Shown here: positions 28,095 through 39,732 of the stretch, one piece after another
Numbering within the stretch: the first letter of the stretch is position 1
Layout: each line of letters opens with the position of its first letter
NCBI GenBank assembly: GCA_913057985.1
Contig: CAJXPL010000023.1
Span: forward strand, 1-40,719
Direction of reading: 5' to 3'
From: an uncultured Synechococcus sp.
Lineage (GTDB): Bacteria; Cyanobacteriota; Cyanobacteriia; PCC-6307; Cyanobiaceae
Length of the DNA: 40,719 nucleotides
Program-made: the position numbers and the translations under genes
Notes under the pieces: model-generated
Told to the model about the DNA's origin: nothing
What the model saw: the letters and a program-made list of their open reading frames with translations, nothing else
The model's database searches: none

Positions 28095-30911
28095 TCACGT
28101 TGCCCCTGACTGCTGTGGTGCAGCTGGCTGAAACATGAACATCGAATAGATCACATTTCGGCGCATGTTGGTCATCATCTCCAGGAACATGTCATAACCC
28201 TCGTTCTTGTATTCAATGAGAGGATCCTTCTGTCCATAGCCACGCAGGCCCACGGATTCACGAAGGGCATCCATCGCCTGCAGGTGCTCCCGCCAAAGGG
28301 TATCGATCTGCTGCAGGATGAAGAAACGCTCAGCTTCACGCATCAGTCCTGGACGCTGCTGCTCGATCTGACCTTCTTTGAGGTCATAAGCATTGCGCAG
28401 TTGCTCCTGCAGGAAGGCCTTGAGTTCCTCCATCCCGAGACCTTGAACCTGATCAGGAGTGAGATCTTCCAGCAGATAGATGAACTCCTTCACCTTGGCG
28501 ACAAGCTGTTCCAGATCCCATTCCTCGGGCGGCAGATCGGGATTCACATAGGCCTCAACGATCTCACCCATGGTGCGTTCGCCGTAACCGATCACTTGCT
28601 TCTTCAGAGCACGGCCATCCAGCACCCGGCGGCGTTCGGAATACACCGCACGCCGCTGGTTGTTCATCACCTCGTCGTACTCGAACACCTGCTTGCGGAT
28701 GTCGTAGTAATAGGTTTCGACCTTCTTCTGGGCCCCCTCCAGCGAACGGGTGAGCATGCCGGACTCAATCGGCATGTCTTCCTCCACGCGGAAAGCATTC
28801 ATCAGACCGGCAACGCGGTCACCCCCGAAGATCCGCAGCAGGTTGTCTCCCAACGAGAGGAAAAAACGGGTGGAGCCAGGGTCGCCCTGGCGGCCAGCCC
28901 GGCCACGCAGCTGGTTATCCACCCGGCGCGATTCATGGCGTTCCGTGCCGATCACATGCAGGCCGCCGGCCTCCCGCACCCGGGCTTCCTCCTGCTTCAC
29001 CACCACGTCGTATTCCCCCTTCACTCGGGCAATCGCCTCGCGCAACGCCTGGATCTGGGGATCTTCCGTGGGGGCTTTCTCCGCAGCGGTGGCGATGCGC
29101 TCCTCCAGCTCAATGACCGTGAGGGCACGGTCGCCCCATGCTTTCACGAGATCACGGGCCAACTGACCAAGGGCCTGATCGGTGTCGTCGGTGAGCAGGC
29201 AGGGATAGAGGCTCTCGCCGCTGCGGGGCTGTGCTGAGGCAGCAGCATCGGCAAACCCGCCCGGAGCACTGCGCTGCAAAGGCACCGGCGGCTTGTGATC
29301 CTCCTCCGGCTTCACCAAACGGCCCAGCAGCACCTCCCGCAACTTCAAGCGGGCCATGTAGTCGCTGTTGCCGCCAAGGATGATGTCGGTGCCACGGCCC
29401 GCCATGTTGGTGGCGATGGTCACGGCGCCAGCCCGACCGGCCTGGGCCACGATCTCCGATTCGCGCTCCACGTTCTCCGGCTTGGCATTGAGCAGGTTGT
29501 GGGGGATCTCCTGCTCCGCCAGCAGCGAACTCAGCAGTTCGCTTTTCTCCACCGAGGTGGTGCCCACCAGAACCGGCCGGCCGTTCTTGTGGATCTCAGC
29601 TGTTTCGTTGGCCACAGCCCGCCATTTGGCAGCCTCGGTTTTGTACACCTGATCGGCCCAGTCCTGACGCGCCCGGACGCGGTTGGTGGGAACGATTGTG
29701 GTTTCGAGTTTGTACGTCTTCTCGAATTCGACCTCTTCCGTTTTTGCCGTGCCGGTCATGCCGGCCAAGCGCGGATAGAGCAGGAAGAAGTTCTGATAGG
29801 TGATCGAGGCGAGAGTCTGTGTTTCCGGTTGGATCGGCAGGGCCTCCTTGGCCTCGATGGCTTGGTGCTGGCCGTCACTCCAACGGCGACCCGGCATCAC
29901 CCGACCGGTGAACTCATCCACAATCACCGCTTCGCCGTCGCGAACGATGTAGTTCACATCCTTGACGAACAGCTCCTTGGCCTTGAGGGCGTTGGTGATG
30001 TAGTGAGCCCAGGGGTCCTGAGGGTTGAACAGATCCGCCACCCCAAGCATCTGCTCGGCTTTGGCGAAGCCTTCATCGGTGAGGGTGCAGCTGCGCTGCT
30101 TTTCATCGACCTCGTAATCCCCTTCAGGATCGATGCCGTCTTTGCCCAACTCAGCGGCACGAGCCAGGGCATTGGCCACCTCGGCCGCCTGCTGGTACTT
30201 CTCCTGAGGTCGTTCCACCTGACCAGAAATGATCAGAGGCGTGCGGGCTTCATCGATCAGGATCGAATCCACCTCGTCGATCACGCAGTACTGAAACTCC
30301 CGCTGCACCACCTCCGAGATGTCGGCGGCCATGTTGTCGCGCAGATAATCGAAGCCCAGCTCCGAGTTGGTGGCATAGGTGATGTCGCAGTTGTAGTTGC
30401 GCCGGCGTTCCTCGGGGCGCATGTCCTGCTGGATCAGGCCCACGGATAAACCGAGGAAGCGATGCACCTGGCCCATCCACTCGGCATCACGGCGGGCCAG
30501 GTAATCGTTCACCGTCACAACGTGAACGCCACGACCAGTGAGGGCGTTGAGATAGCTCGGAAGAGTGGCAACAAGTGTTTTGCCTTCGCCAGTTTTCATC
30601 TCGGCGATCTGACCTTCATGCAGCACCATGCCGCCAATCAGCTGGACATCGAAATGACGCATGCCCAGCACCCGCTTGCCGGCTTCACGAATAACAGCGA
30701 AGGCCTCAGGCAGGATCTCATCGAGGATCGGCCGCTGGTTCGCCAGACTGCCGGCATTGGCCAAACGCTCCTGGAAGGCAGCGGTTTTGCCACGCAACTC
30801 ATCGTCGGAGAGCGGAGCGATCTCCTCTTCAAGCAGCTGAATATCCGAAACGATCGGCTGGTAACGCTTCAGCTTGCGGGCATTGGGATCACCCAGCAGG
30901 AGCTTGAGCAT
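28095..30911 (-). CDS. secA: Preprotein translocase ATPase SecA
   Basis: Motor that drives unfolded preproteins through SecYEG, in cyanobacteria at both plasma and thylakoid membranes. It has 938 residues from ATG 30911 ([20 protein letters not shown]). Motifs are [21 protein letters not shown] (Walker A), [21 protein letters not shown] (Walker B), [35 protein letters not shown] and [17 protein letters not shown]. An insertion of about 100 residues between GGNSDYMA and [10 protein letters not shown] ([20 protein letters not shown]) is characteristic of cyanobacterial and plastid SecA. The C-terminus lacks the zinc-binding tail, as usual in this group. An in-frame TTG at 30923 would add four residues. 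Confidence 0.97.
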   Translation of the reverse strand: MLKLLLGDPNARKLKRYQPIVSDIQLLEEEIAPLSDDELRGKTAAFQERLANAGSLANQRPILDEILPEAFAVIREAGKRVLGMRHFDVQLIGGMVLHEGQIAEMKTGEGKTLVATLPSYLNALTGRGVHVVTVNDYLARRDAEWMGQVHRFLGLSVGLIQQDMRPEERRRNYNCDITYATNSELGFDYLRDNMAADISEVVQREFQYCVIDEVDSILIDEARTPLIISGQVERPQEKYQQAAEVANALARAAELGKDGIDPEGDYEVDEKQRSCTLTDEGFAKAEQMLGVADLFNPQDPWAHYITNALKAKELFVKDVNYIVRDGEAVIVDEFTGRVMPGRRWSDGQHQAIEAKEALPIQPETQTLASITYQNFFLLYPRLAGMTGTAKTEEVEFEKTYKLETTIVPTNRVRARQDWADQVYKTEAAKWRAVANETAEIHKNGRPVLVGTTSVEKSELLSSLLAEQEIPHNLLNAKPENVERESEIVAQAGRAGAVTIATNMAGRGTDIILGGNSDYMARLKLREVLLGRLVKPEEDHKPPVPLQRSAPGGFADAAASAQPRSGESLYPCLLTDDTDQALGQLARDLVKAWGDRALTVIELEERIATAAEKAPTEDPQIQALREAIARVKGEYDVVVKQEEARVREAGGLHVIGTERHESRRVDNQLRGRAGRQGDPGSTRFFLSLGDNLLRIFGGDRVAGLMNAFRVEEDMPIESGMLTRSLEGAQKKVETYYYDIRKQVFEYDEVMNNQRRAVYSERRRVLDGRALKKQVIGYGERTMGEIVEAYVNPDLPPEEWDLEQLVAKVKEFIYLLEDLTPDQVQGLGMEELKAFLQEQLRNAYDLKEGQIEQQRPGLMREAERFFILQQIDTLWREHLQAMDALRESVGLRGYGQKDPLIEYKNEGYDMFLEMMTNMRRNVIYSMFMFQPAAPQQSGAT

Positions 30912-30990
30912 GGAAAGCGGCAACCGAATCGAGTGCAGCCTAATGGAGGCTCACTCGCAAAAGGCCCTTCTGGACTGGGTTCTGAATCAA

Positions 30991-31061
30991 GCGGATGAAG
31001 AGATTCGAACTCTCGACCCTCTCCTTGGCAAGGAGATGCTCTACCACTGAGCTACATCCGC
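30991..31061 (-). tRNA. tRNA-Gly (anticodon GCC)
   Basis: 71 bases fold into a cloverleaf: acceptor GCGGATG/CATCCGC, D-stem GCTC/GAGC, anticodon stem TCTCC/GGAGA around GCC (31029-31027), and T-arm GAGAG-TTCGAAT-CTCTT with one G-U pair. CCA is not encoded. It lies between secA and uvrB on the same strand, with no integrase gene or att-like repeat beside it. Confidence 0.96.
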
Positions 31062-31152
31062 AGGTGTCGACGCGGGCGTGTCCCTGACGACTTGGAGACT
31101 CTGCCTTACGGAGGGACCAATGGTCAATTGCCAAGGGTTCCCACCGTGAATT

Positions 31153-33192
<2,040 letters not shown>

Positions 33193-33263
33193 GGGTGCGG
33201 GGCCAGACGGCGGCTGTCAATTATCGCCGGGGAGCAAGATGAAGTGCTGCGGCTCCCCAACCC

Positions 33264-33719
33264 GTGACCCCGATCCGGCTGGTTCACCATGCCCCCGGTG
33301 CCCCCGGCCTGCGTTGGCTGGGCCTCGGGCCGGATCTGCGCCCCAGTCGGGCCCTGCTCAAGCTGCAACGGCTGTTCGATCGCCACGCCTTCTGGGCCCG
33401 CGGCCGCAGCTTTGATCAGCTGCGGAGGTTGCTGGCCGGTAGCGATGCCGTGGTGAGCCTCTGGCGCGGCAAGCGGCTGGTGGGCTTCGGCCGGGCCACC
33501 TCCGATGGCTTCAGCCGAGCCGTGCTCTGGGACATCGTGGTGGCCGGCGATCTGCAGGGCCACGGCCTCGGCCGCCGGGTGATCGAAGAACTGCTGCACA
33601 CCCCGACGGTGGTGGGCGTGGAACGGGTGTATCTGATGACCACCAAGAGTGCCGGTTTCTACCGGCAGCTGGGCTTCCAGGATGCGAATCCCCAGCAACT
33701 GATGGTGCTGCGCCGCTGA
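33264..33719 (+). CDS. GNAT-family N-acetyltransferase
   Basis: A 151-residue acetyltransferase from GTG 33264. The acetyl-CoA site is [17 protein letters not shown] (about 98-114), preceded by the strand [10 protein letters not shown]; the C-terminal [16 protein letters not shown] is the usual motif B. The N-terminus ([41 protein letters not shown]) fits the GNAT proteins related to algal Ycf52. It sits 71 bases from uvrB (divergent) and 52 bases upstream of mutS. The acceptor substrate is unknown. Confidence 0.88.
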   Translation: MTPIRLVHHAPGAPGLRWLGLGPDLRPSRALLKLQRLFDRHAFWARGRSFDQLRRLLAGSDAVVSLWRGKRLVGFGRATSDGFSRAVLWDIVVAGDLQGHGLGRRVIEELLHTPTVVGVERVYLMTTKSAGFYRQLGFQDANPQQLMVLRR

Positions 33720-33771
33720 GGCATCTCAATCCGGTCAGGCCCGGTACGATCCGGATCCGTCAGATCAGCCG

Positions 33772-36477
33772 ATGCCCCGGTCCGCGTTCCAGTCCCCTGA
33801 CGACGCCCTGCAGGGCAATCTGTTCGGGGCACCTGAGCCGGCCGCACCGACTGCACCCACCGGCGAACCTGAGGCCGCCAGCCACGACCTCAGCGACGAC
33901 GAACTCGGAGCCGATGCCGCTGCCCGGCCCCGAACGCGCCAGGCCACGTCAAGCGCGGTCAGCAGCGAATCCCCGGCTGCAAACCATTCAGAACCCAGCA
34001 GCGACGAACCGGTCTGGGCCCACCACAGCCAGCTCGACCCGCTACAGCTCACACCGATGCTGCGCCACTACGTGGAGCTCAAGGCCGCCCATCCCGAACG
34101 GGTGCTGCTGTACCGCCTGGGCGACTTCTTCGAATGCTTCTTCGAAGACGCGATCGAGCTCTCCCGGGTACTGGAACTCACCCTCACCGGCAAGGAAGGC
34201 GGTAAGGCCATCGGCCGGGTGCCGATGGCAGGCATCCCCCACCATGCCGCCGAGCGCTACTGCGCCGAACTGATCAAACAGGGCTACAGCGTGGCCCTCT
34301 GCGATCAACTGGAAACCACCCCCACCAAGGGCGCCCTGCTCAAGCGGGACATCACCCGGGTGCTGACCCCCGGCACCGTGTTGGAGGAGGGCATGCTCAG
34401 CGCCCGCCGCAACAACTGGCTGGCGGCTGTGGTGGTGGAACCGGCCCAGGGCCAGCAGCCCCTGCGCTGGGGCCTGGCCAGCGCCGATGTGAGCACCGGC
34501 GAGGTGCAGGTGATGCAACGGGAAGACAGCAGCACCCTGCACCAGCAGCTGGCCCAGCAGGAGGCCTCCGAACTGCTCTGGGCGGCCGCCCTCGATGCTG
34601 AGCGGCCGACCTGGTGTCCCGAACGGCTGCGGCTCACGCCGATGGCCAGCACCCCCTTCAGCCCAGCGGAGGCGGAGCGCACCCTGCAGCAGCACTACGG
34701 CCTCAGCAGCCTGGATGGCCTCGGCCTGCCGGAGCACCCCCTGGCCCTGCAGGCCCTCGGTGGCCTCTTGCGCTACCTGCAGGACACCCAACCCCTGGAG
34801 GAGGACAGCCGCATTCCCCTGGAGGTGCCGGCGATCGTGCACCGCGGCGATGCCCTGGTGCTGGATGCTCAGACCCGCCGCAACCTCGAGCTCACCGCCA
34901 CCCAGCGGGACAACCAGTTGCAGGGATCGTTGCTCTGGGCGATTGATCGCACCCTTACCGCCATGGGCGGCCGTTGCCTGCGCCGCTGGTTGGAAGCACC
35001 CTTGATGGACCAGCAGGCGATTGAGCAGCGCCAGGATCTGGTCAGCAACCTGGTGGATGAACGCAGCCTGAGGCTGGCCATCCGCCAGCTGCTGCGGCCG
35101 ATGGGCGACCTGGAACGGCTGGCCGGCCGGGCCGGCGCGGGCCATGCCGGTGCCCGTGATCTGGTGGCCATCGCCGATGGATTGGAACGGTTGCCCCAGC
35201 TCACCGCCCGGCTGGACTCTGCGATCAGCGCAGGGCCGGAGTGGTTGCAGCAGTTGCTCAGCCCCGATCCAGCCCTGGCGGAGCTGGCCCAAACGATTCG
35301 CCACAAGCTGGTGGAGGCCCCACCGCTCTCCCTCTCCGAGGGCGATCTAATCCATGACGGCGTCGATCCGCTGCTGGATGGGCTGCGCAACCAGCTGGAC
35401 GATCAGGACGCCTGGCTCAGCCACCAGGAGCAGCAGGAACGCCAACGCAGCAGCATCAGCACCCTGAAACTGCAGCACCACCGCACCTTCGGCTACTTCC
35501 TGGCGGTGAGCAAAGCCAAGGCCACCACCGTGCCGAGCCACTGGATCCGGCGCCAGACCCTGGCCAACGAGGAACGCTTCATCACCCCTGATCTCAAGGA
35601 GCGAGAGGGCCGCATCTTCCAGCTGCGGGCCCGGGCTTGCCAGCGGGAATACGAGCTGTTCTGCCAGCTGCGCGAGCAGGTGGGGGCCATGGCCGCCCCG
35701 ATCCGCCAGGCGGCCCGCGCCGTTGCTGGCCTCGATGCCCTCACCGGCCTGGCCGATGTGGCCGCCAGCGGTGGCTATTGCGCACCAACCATCACCGACG
35801 GCCGGGGGTTACGGCTGGAGGCCAGCCGCCATCCGGTGGTGGAGCAACGGCTGGTGGAAACCTCCTTCACCCCCAATGATGTGCATCTCGGTGAGGGCAC
35901 CGATCTGGTGGTGCTCACAGGCCCCAACGCCAGTGGCAAGAGCTGCTACTTACGCCAGATCGGCCTGATCCAGTTGATGGCTCAGATCGGCAGCTGGGTG
36001 CCGGCCCGATCCGCCACCGTCGGCATCGCCGATCGGATCTTCACCCGGGTGGGTGCCGTGGATGATCTGGCCGCCGGCCAGTCCACCTTCATGGTGGAGA
36101 TGGCCGAAACCGCCAACATCCTTCACCACGCCAGCGATCGTTCCCTGGTGCTGCTCGATGAGATCGGGCGGGGCACCGCCACCTTCGATGGCCTCTCGAT
36201 CGCCTGGGCCGTGAGCGAGCACCTGGCCGGCGACCTGGGCAGCCGCACGGTGTTCGCGACCCATTATCACGAGCTCAACAACCTGGCCTCGGAACGCGAC
36301 AACGTGGCCAACTTCCAGGTGCTGGTAGAGGAAACCGGTGAGGATCTGGTCTTCCTCCACCAGGTACATGCCGGCGGCGCCAGCCGCAGCTACGGCATCG
36401 AAGCGGCACGCCTGGCCGGCGTTCCCAAGCCCGTGGTGCAACGGGCCCGTCAGGTGCTCGATCAGTTGGCGGCCTGA
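33772..36477 (+). CDS. mutS: DNA mismatch repair protein MutS
   Basis: Recognises mispairs and insertion loops. It has 901 residues. The N-terminal tail of about 80 residues is low-complexity and contains QGNLF (residues 14-18). The mismatch-binding motif follows as GDFFECF (Phe119, Glu121). The connector, lever and clamp regions lead to the ATPase: Walker [10 protein letters not shown] (about 717-725), [58 protein letters not shown] (Walker B) and [13 protein letters not shown]. The protein ends at [11 protein letters not shown], directly after the ATPase helix, so it lacks the C-terminal tail with the clamp-binding motif seen in E. coli. No mutL is nearby. Confidence 0.96.
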   Translation: MPRSAFQSPDDALQGNLFGAPEPAAPTAPTGEPEAASHDLSDDELGADAAARPRTRQATSSAVSSESPAANHSEPSSDEPVWAHHSQLDPLQLTPMLRHYVELKAAHPERVLLYRLGDFFECFFEDAIELSRVLELTLTGKEGGKAIGRVPMAGIPHHAAERYCAELIKQGYSVALCDQLETTPTKGALLKRDITRVLTPGTVLEEGMLSARRNNWLAAVVVEPAQGQQPLRWGLASADVSTGEVQVMQREDSSTLHQQLAQQEASELLWAAALDAERPTWCPERLRLTPMASTPFSPAEAERTLQQHYGLSSLDGLGLPEHPLALQALGGLLRYLQDTQPLEEDSRIPLEVPAIVHRGDALVLDAQTRRNLELTATQRDNQLQGSLLWAIDRTLTAMGGRCLRRWLEAPLMDQQAIEQRQDLVSNLVDERSLRLAIRQLLRPMGDLERLAGRAGAGHAGARDLVAIADGLERLPQLTARLDSAISAGPEWLQQLLSPDPALAELAQTIRHKLVEAPPLSLSEGDLIHDGVDPLLDGLRNQLDDQDAWLSHQEQQERQRSSISTLKLQHHRTFGYFLAVSKAKATTVPSHWIRRQTLANEERFITPDLKEREGRIFQLRARACQREYELFCQLREQVGAMAAPIRQAARAVAGLDALTGLADVAASGGYCAPTITDGRGLRLEASRHPVVEQRLVETSFTPNDVHLGEGTDLVVLTGPNASGKSCYLRQIGLIQLMAQIGSWVPARSATVGIADRIFTRVGAVDDLAAGQSTFMVEMAETANILHHASDRSLVLLDEIGRGTATFDGLSIAWAVSEHLAGDLGSRTVFATHYHELNNLASERDNVANFQVLVEETGEDLVFLHQVHAGGASRSYGIEAARLAGVPKPVVQRARQVLDQLAA

Positions 36478-36481
36478 AGCC

Positions 36482-36964
36482 TCAAGCCGACGGCAACGTC
36501 CGCATCAAGCTGCCCATCTCCAACGCCTCGAGGCCGTAACTCCAGCCGAGATTGCTCTTGATGCCCGCCCGCTCCAGCGCCTGCTGCATCGTGTCGGTGG
36601 TCAACACGCCGAAGATCACCGGCACGGACGTGTCGCGGGCCACCGCTGCAATGCCCTTGCTGGCCTCCGCCACCACCACATCGAAATGGGGCGTGTCCCC
36701 ACGGATCACCGCCCCCAGGGTGATCAGCACCTGGTATTGACCTGACCGAGCCATCTGCTGGGCCACGATCGGCAGTTCAAACGAACCCGGCACCCAGGCC
36801 ACGTCCAACTGGGGGCTGGTCTCCGACACATCCACGCCATGGCGCTTGAGGCAGTCGAGACAACCGCTCAGCAGCTTGGCAGTGACAAGATCGTTGAAAC
36901 GGGCCACGACGATGCCGACGCGCAGCCCGGCTGCGTCAGAGAAACGTCCTTCAAACGTGGCCAT
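36482..36964 (-). CDS. ribH: 6,7-dimethyl-8-ribityllumazine synthase
   Basis: Penultimate riboflavin-synthesis enzyme, condensing 5-amino-6-ribitylaminouracil with dihydroxybutanone phosphate. It has 160 residues. Motifs are [52 protein letters not shown] (phosphate-binding Arg; His in the TPHFD motif) and [19 protein letters not shown]. The C-terminus is slightly longer than in E. coli. It lies 63 bases downstream of psbZ on the same strand and converges with mutS. Confidence 0.95.
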   Translation of the reverse strand: MATFEGRFSDAAGLRVGIVVARFNDLVTAKLLSGCLDCLKRHGVDVSETSPQLDVAWVPGSFELPIVAQQMARSGQYQVLITLGAVIRGDTPHFDVVVAEASKGIAAVARDTSVPVIFGVLTTDTMQQALERAGIKSNLGWSYGLEALEMGSLMRTLPSA

Positions 36965-37027
36965 TGGGAAGGTGCCGACTGAATCTCAGCCATCGTGGCA
37001 CCCGCCAGGTTCTGCCTGAGGCTGAGC

Positions 37028-37216
37028 TCAGACGACAAAGAAGCTCACACCCCAGTTGAGCAGCACCAGCGCCACCCAAACAGCACTGCCCAGAAGGATC
37101 AGACGGTTGGAGCGACCACTGTCTTCGCTGGAGGCATACAGCACCGGCACCGCAACGATCAAAGCGAAGGACGCCACCACCAGGGCCAGAACGGTCAGCG
37201 TGTTGATGAACTGCAT
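37028..37216 (-). CDS. psbZ: Photosystem II reaction center protein Z
   Basis: Small thylakoid membrane subunit of photosystem II. It has 62 residues with two membrane helices (about 5-27 TLTVLALVVASFALIVAVPV, and 38-59 RLILLGSAVWVALVLLNWGV) joined by a short polar loop (YASSEDSGRSN), as in PsbZ/Ycf9. ATG 37216 is used. Upstream, between it and ycf23, lie the stem-loops described separately. Confidence 0.95.
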   Translation of the reverse strand: MQFINTLTVLALVVASFALIVAVPVLYASSEDSGRSNRLILLGSAVWVALVLLNWGVSFFVV

Positions 37217-37255
37217 GGGGCTGGAAGTCAGGGGTCGATTTTCACACGAGAGCTG

Positions 37256-37321
37256 TTGCTCCCGCGAGCAAGCGGAGCACTCTTCACACCATGAAGGGGA
37301 AGAGTGCTCCGCTCAGCGGAG
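37256..37321 (-). terminator. Stem-loop cluster between ycf23 and psbZ (terminator or leader structure)
   Basis: A perfect 15-base inverted repeat pairs 37271-37285 with 37299-37313 (agcggagcactcttc and its complement) around a 13-base loop. A second perfect hairpin follows at 37256-37271 (TTGCTC/GAGCAA, four-base loop). A third, at 37307-37321 (CTCCGC/GCGGAG, three-base loop), shares an arm with the big stem, so the two exclude one another. No U-tract follows, so a Rho-independent terminator is uncertain. Confidence 0.6.
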
Positions 37322-37329
37322 ATTCAGGT

Positions 37330-38088
37330 TCAGACGTGGGTCGCGACAGCGCTGCCGAGGGCATCACGCAGACCACGAACAACAGCCAGCATCGCCAGCT
37401 CATCCTGCAGGCGGTTCACTGCTGAACCGACGCCTACGCCGGCCGCACCGGCAGCGATGGCCATCGGCAGCGTCACCGCCGACAGACCCGAAGCACACAG
37501 AACCGGCACATCGACGGCGCGGCTGATGCTGTGGGCAGCTGCCAGGGTGGGGGCAGCCTTCTCGATCAGGCCCAGGTGGCCAGCACTGAAGGGCTTGGCA
37601 CTGGTGCCGCCCTCGGTCTGGATCAAATCCGCACCGGCGGCCACCAGATCGATGGCCAGCTGCTCCTGCTCATCCATTGGCAACACGTGGGGCACGGTGA
37701 CGCTCAACACCACGTTGGGCAGCAGTTGACGGGTGCGGCGGGTGAGCTCCAGCACTTCAGCCGCATCAAAGATCCGGCCCTGGGGGTAGAAGGCGTCGTA
37801 GTTGCCGATCTCCACCATCAGCGCACCGGCCTCCACCGCCGCGGGGAACTGCTCAGGCTCCACCGAAGACACACACACGGGCACTCCACCGGAGGCCTCG
37901 ATTGCCAGACGCACCAGGGCGGGGTCGCAGGCCACGTCGATCAGATCAGCACCGCCACGCCCGGCTGCACGGGCGACCCGCTCCACACTGGCGGCATCGA
38001 AATTCATCAGGCCAGCGATCACCTTGAGCGCAGAGCGCTGCTCAAGGCTGCGCTGCAGAGAAACGGGCAGCTGCTGAAGACGGGTCAT
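37330..38088 (-). CDS. ycf23: Ycf23/DUF561 family protein (TIM-barrel-like)
   Basis: A 252-residue protein conserved in cyanobacteria and red-algal plastids; the function is unknown. The N-terminal ALKVIAGLMNFDAASVERVA, GGADLIDVACDPALVRLAI, VPVCVSSVEPEQFPAAVEAGA and MVEIGNYDAFYPQGRIF repeats of beta-alpha units suggest a TIM barrel. QTEGGTSAKPF and VLCASGLSAVTLPMAIAAGA are the conserved later motifs and resemble phosphate-binding loops. ATG 38088 is divergent from tilS by 35 bases. The high conservation and phosphate-like loops suggest an enzyme; I do not assign one. Confidence 0.9.
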   Translation of the reverse strand: MTRLQQLPVSLQRSLEQRSALKVIAGLMNFDAASVERVARAAGRGGADLIDVACDPALVRLAIEASGGVPVCVSSVEPEQFPAAVEAGALMVEIGNYDAFYPQGRIFDAAEVLELTRRTRQLLPNVVLSVTVPHVLPMDEQEQLAIDLVAAGADLIQTEGGTSAKPFSAGHLGLIEKAAPTLAAAHSISRAVDVPVLCASGLSAVTLPMAIAAGAAGVGVGSAVNRLQDELAMLAVVRGLRDALGSAVATHV

Positions 38089-38123
38089 GGGGGACTGGAC
38101 AGCGATGCCCTGATTCTCACACC

Positions 38124-39128
38124 GTGGGGGAAACGCACCCCACCTCCTTGGGCTGGACGTCCTGGCATGACCGCCTGCACCGGCGCCTGCTTCAGCAGCC
38201 GCAGCTACTGCCCCAGGGCTGCACCCTGCTGCTGGCCGTGTCCGGCGGACAGGACTCGATGGCCCTGCTGGCGTTGCTGCAGGATCTGGCGCCCTTGCAT
38301 GGCTGGGGCCTGAACCTGTGGCACGGCGATCACGGCTGGCACGACAACTCCAGCCGAATCGCCTCGGAATTGAGCAGCTGGTGCCAGCAGCGGCATCTCT
38401 CCCTGCAAGTGGACCAGGCAGCGCCGGGAGAGGTGCCCAGCGAAGCCAAAGCCCGGCAATGGCGTTACGAACGGCTGGCCCAACGGGGCCGACAAACGGG
38501 CGCCGATGTGGTGACGGGCCACACCGCCAGCGACCGGGCCGAAACGATGCTGCTGCAGCTGGCCCGCGGCAGCGACCTGGCCGGCCTGGCAGCCCTGCCC
38601 AGCGTTCGCCCCCTCAGCCCGGAAGGCCCCCGGCTGCGCCGGCCGCTGCTGCACCTGCAGCGCAGAGACACCCTCCAGATCTGCCGGGACCTGGCGCTGC
38701 CGATCTGGGAAGACCCCAGCAACCAATCCCCCGAGTTCGCCCGCAACCGGATTCGCCAGGAGGTGCTGCCCGTGCTCGAGGAACTGCATCCGGGCTGCAG
38801 TCAGCGGATCAGCGATCTGGCCGAACGGGTGTCCCAGGTGCGGGACAGTCAAACGGAACTCAGCCAGATGGCCCTGAAACTTCTGCAAACCGCTGCCGGC
38901 CTGGACCGCCGCGGCCTGGGGGCGTTGGGGTCAGCCACCCGCCGCCTGCTGCTGGCGCAGTGGCTGCAGCAGCAGGGGGTACCTGCTCTGCCGGCCAGCC
39001 AACTGGACGAACTCAGCCGGCGACTGAAAAAGGGTGCCCCCGGCGGTGCGGCCGATCTTGCCGAGGGCTGGCAGCTCAGCTGGAAGGGGGGGGAGCTGGT
39101 GCTGCAGCAGCACGAAGCAGGGCATTGA
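38124..39128 (+). CDS. tilS: tRNA(Ile)-lysidine synthase
   Basis: Converts C34 of tRNA-Ile(CAU) to lysidine so that it reads AUA. It has 334 residues from GTG 38124. The PP-loop SGGQDS (residues 40-45) binds ATP; ADVVTGHTASDRAETMLLQLARG is the conserved TilS motif, followed by RPLLHLQRRDTLQICRDLALPIWEDPSN and ARNRIRQEVLPVLEEL. It is at the short end of the family, with a reduced C-terminal domain, as in many cyanobacteria. The 3' end overlaps cobH by 53 bases. Confidence 0.95.
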   Translation: MGETHPTSLGWTSWHDRLHRRLLQQPQLLPQGCTLLLAVSGGQDSMALLALLQDLAPLHGWGLNLWHGDHGWHDNSSRIASELSSWCQQRHLSLQVDQAAPGEVPSEAKARQWRYERLAQRGRQTGADVVTGHTASDRAETMLLQLARGSDLAGLAALPSVRPLSPEGPRLRRPLLHLQRRDTLQICRDLALPIWEDPSNQSPEFARNRIRQEVLPVLEELHPGCSQRISDLAERVSQVRDSQTELSQMALKLLQTAAGLDRRGLGALGSATRRLLLAQWLQQQGVPALPASQLDELSRRLKKGAPGGAADLAEGWQLSWKGGELVLQQHEAGH

Positions 39129-39726
39129 CCGCCGCCGCCACCAGACCCGCCCCTCCCCGGCTGCTCTCCAGCCGGATCTGGGCCAGGCCGCTGGCCGCCA
39201 GATGTTTCTTGCTTTCCGCCACGCCCACAAAACCCACCGGCATGCCGATCACCAGGCTAGGGGCCGGAGCCCCGGCGGCCACCTGCTGCAACAGCACCTC
39301 CAGGGCGGTCGGCGCACTGCCGATCAACACCACCGGAGCCGGTTGCGCCACAGATAACTCCCGCCAAGCCTGCTCCATGCCAGCCGCCGTGCGCGTTGAA
39401 CCCGCCGGCGCCGCCTCAGGCGCCCACTCCAGCACGGTGTGCACCGCACTGCCGAGGGTGCGTTGGGCCATCGGGGCCACCGCAGCCGCCGCCATCGCGG
39501 TGTCCGTCAGGATCGTCGCCCCCTGCTTCAACGCTGCCAACCCCTGCTCACAGGCCCCCTCGCTGAAGTGCAGCAGTGACCCCAGAGAGAGATCGCCACT
39601 GCTGTGCACCAGCCGTTCCAGCACCTGCTGTTGCAGCGGCGGCAGGCCCGTCTCCCCCAGAGCCGCCCGGATCCGCCGGATGCTTTCGGTGAAGATCGGG
39701 TGGTCCTGGGCCATCCACGCCATCAT
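39076..39726 (-). CDS. cobH: Precorrin-8X methylmutase
   Basis: Moves a methyl group in precorrin-8x to form hydrogenobyrinate in cobalamin biosynthesis. It has 216 residues. The N-terminus HPIFTESIRRIRA and the catalytic-His segment ERLVHSSGDLSL fit CobH/CbiC; GATILTDTAMAAAAV, VVLIGSAPTALEVLL and VIGMPVGFVGVAESKKHL are the usual later motifs. ATG 39726 is chosen; the ATGs at 39723 and 39714 are alternatives. The frame is open far upstream, but that part runs antisense to holA. No other cobalamin genes are nearby. The stop is inside tilS. Confidence 0.93.
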   Translation of the reverse strand: MMAWMAQDHPIFTESIRRIRAALGETGLPPLQQQVLERLVHSSGDLSLGSLLHFSEGACEQGLAALKQGATILTDTAMAAAAVAPMAQRTLGSAVHTVLEWAPEAAPAGSTRTAAGMEQAWRELSVAQPAPVVLIGSAPTALEVLLQQVAAGAPAPSLVIGMPVGFVGVAESKKHLAASGLAQIRLESSRGGAGLVAAAVNALLRAAAAPAPPPSS

Positions 39727-39732
39727 CAACCC

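Noticed and set aside
30991-31061. tRNA-Gly as an integration site for the low-G+C gene
   Set aside because: secA lies between the tRNA and the AT-rich segment, and no partial repeat of the tRNA 3' end or integrase gene is visible.
34042-35304. 420-codon open frame on the minus strand inside mutS
   Set aside because: Antisense shadow of the mutS middle domains, with repetitive Gln/Ala/Gly composition and no recognisable motif.
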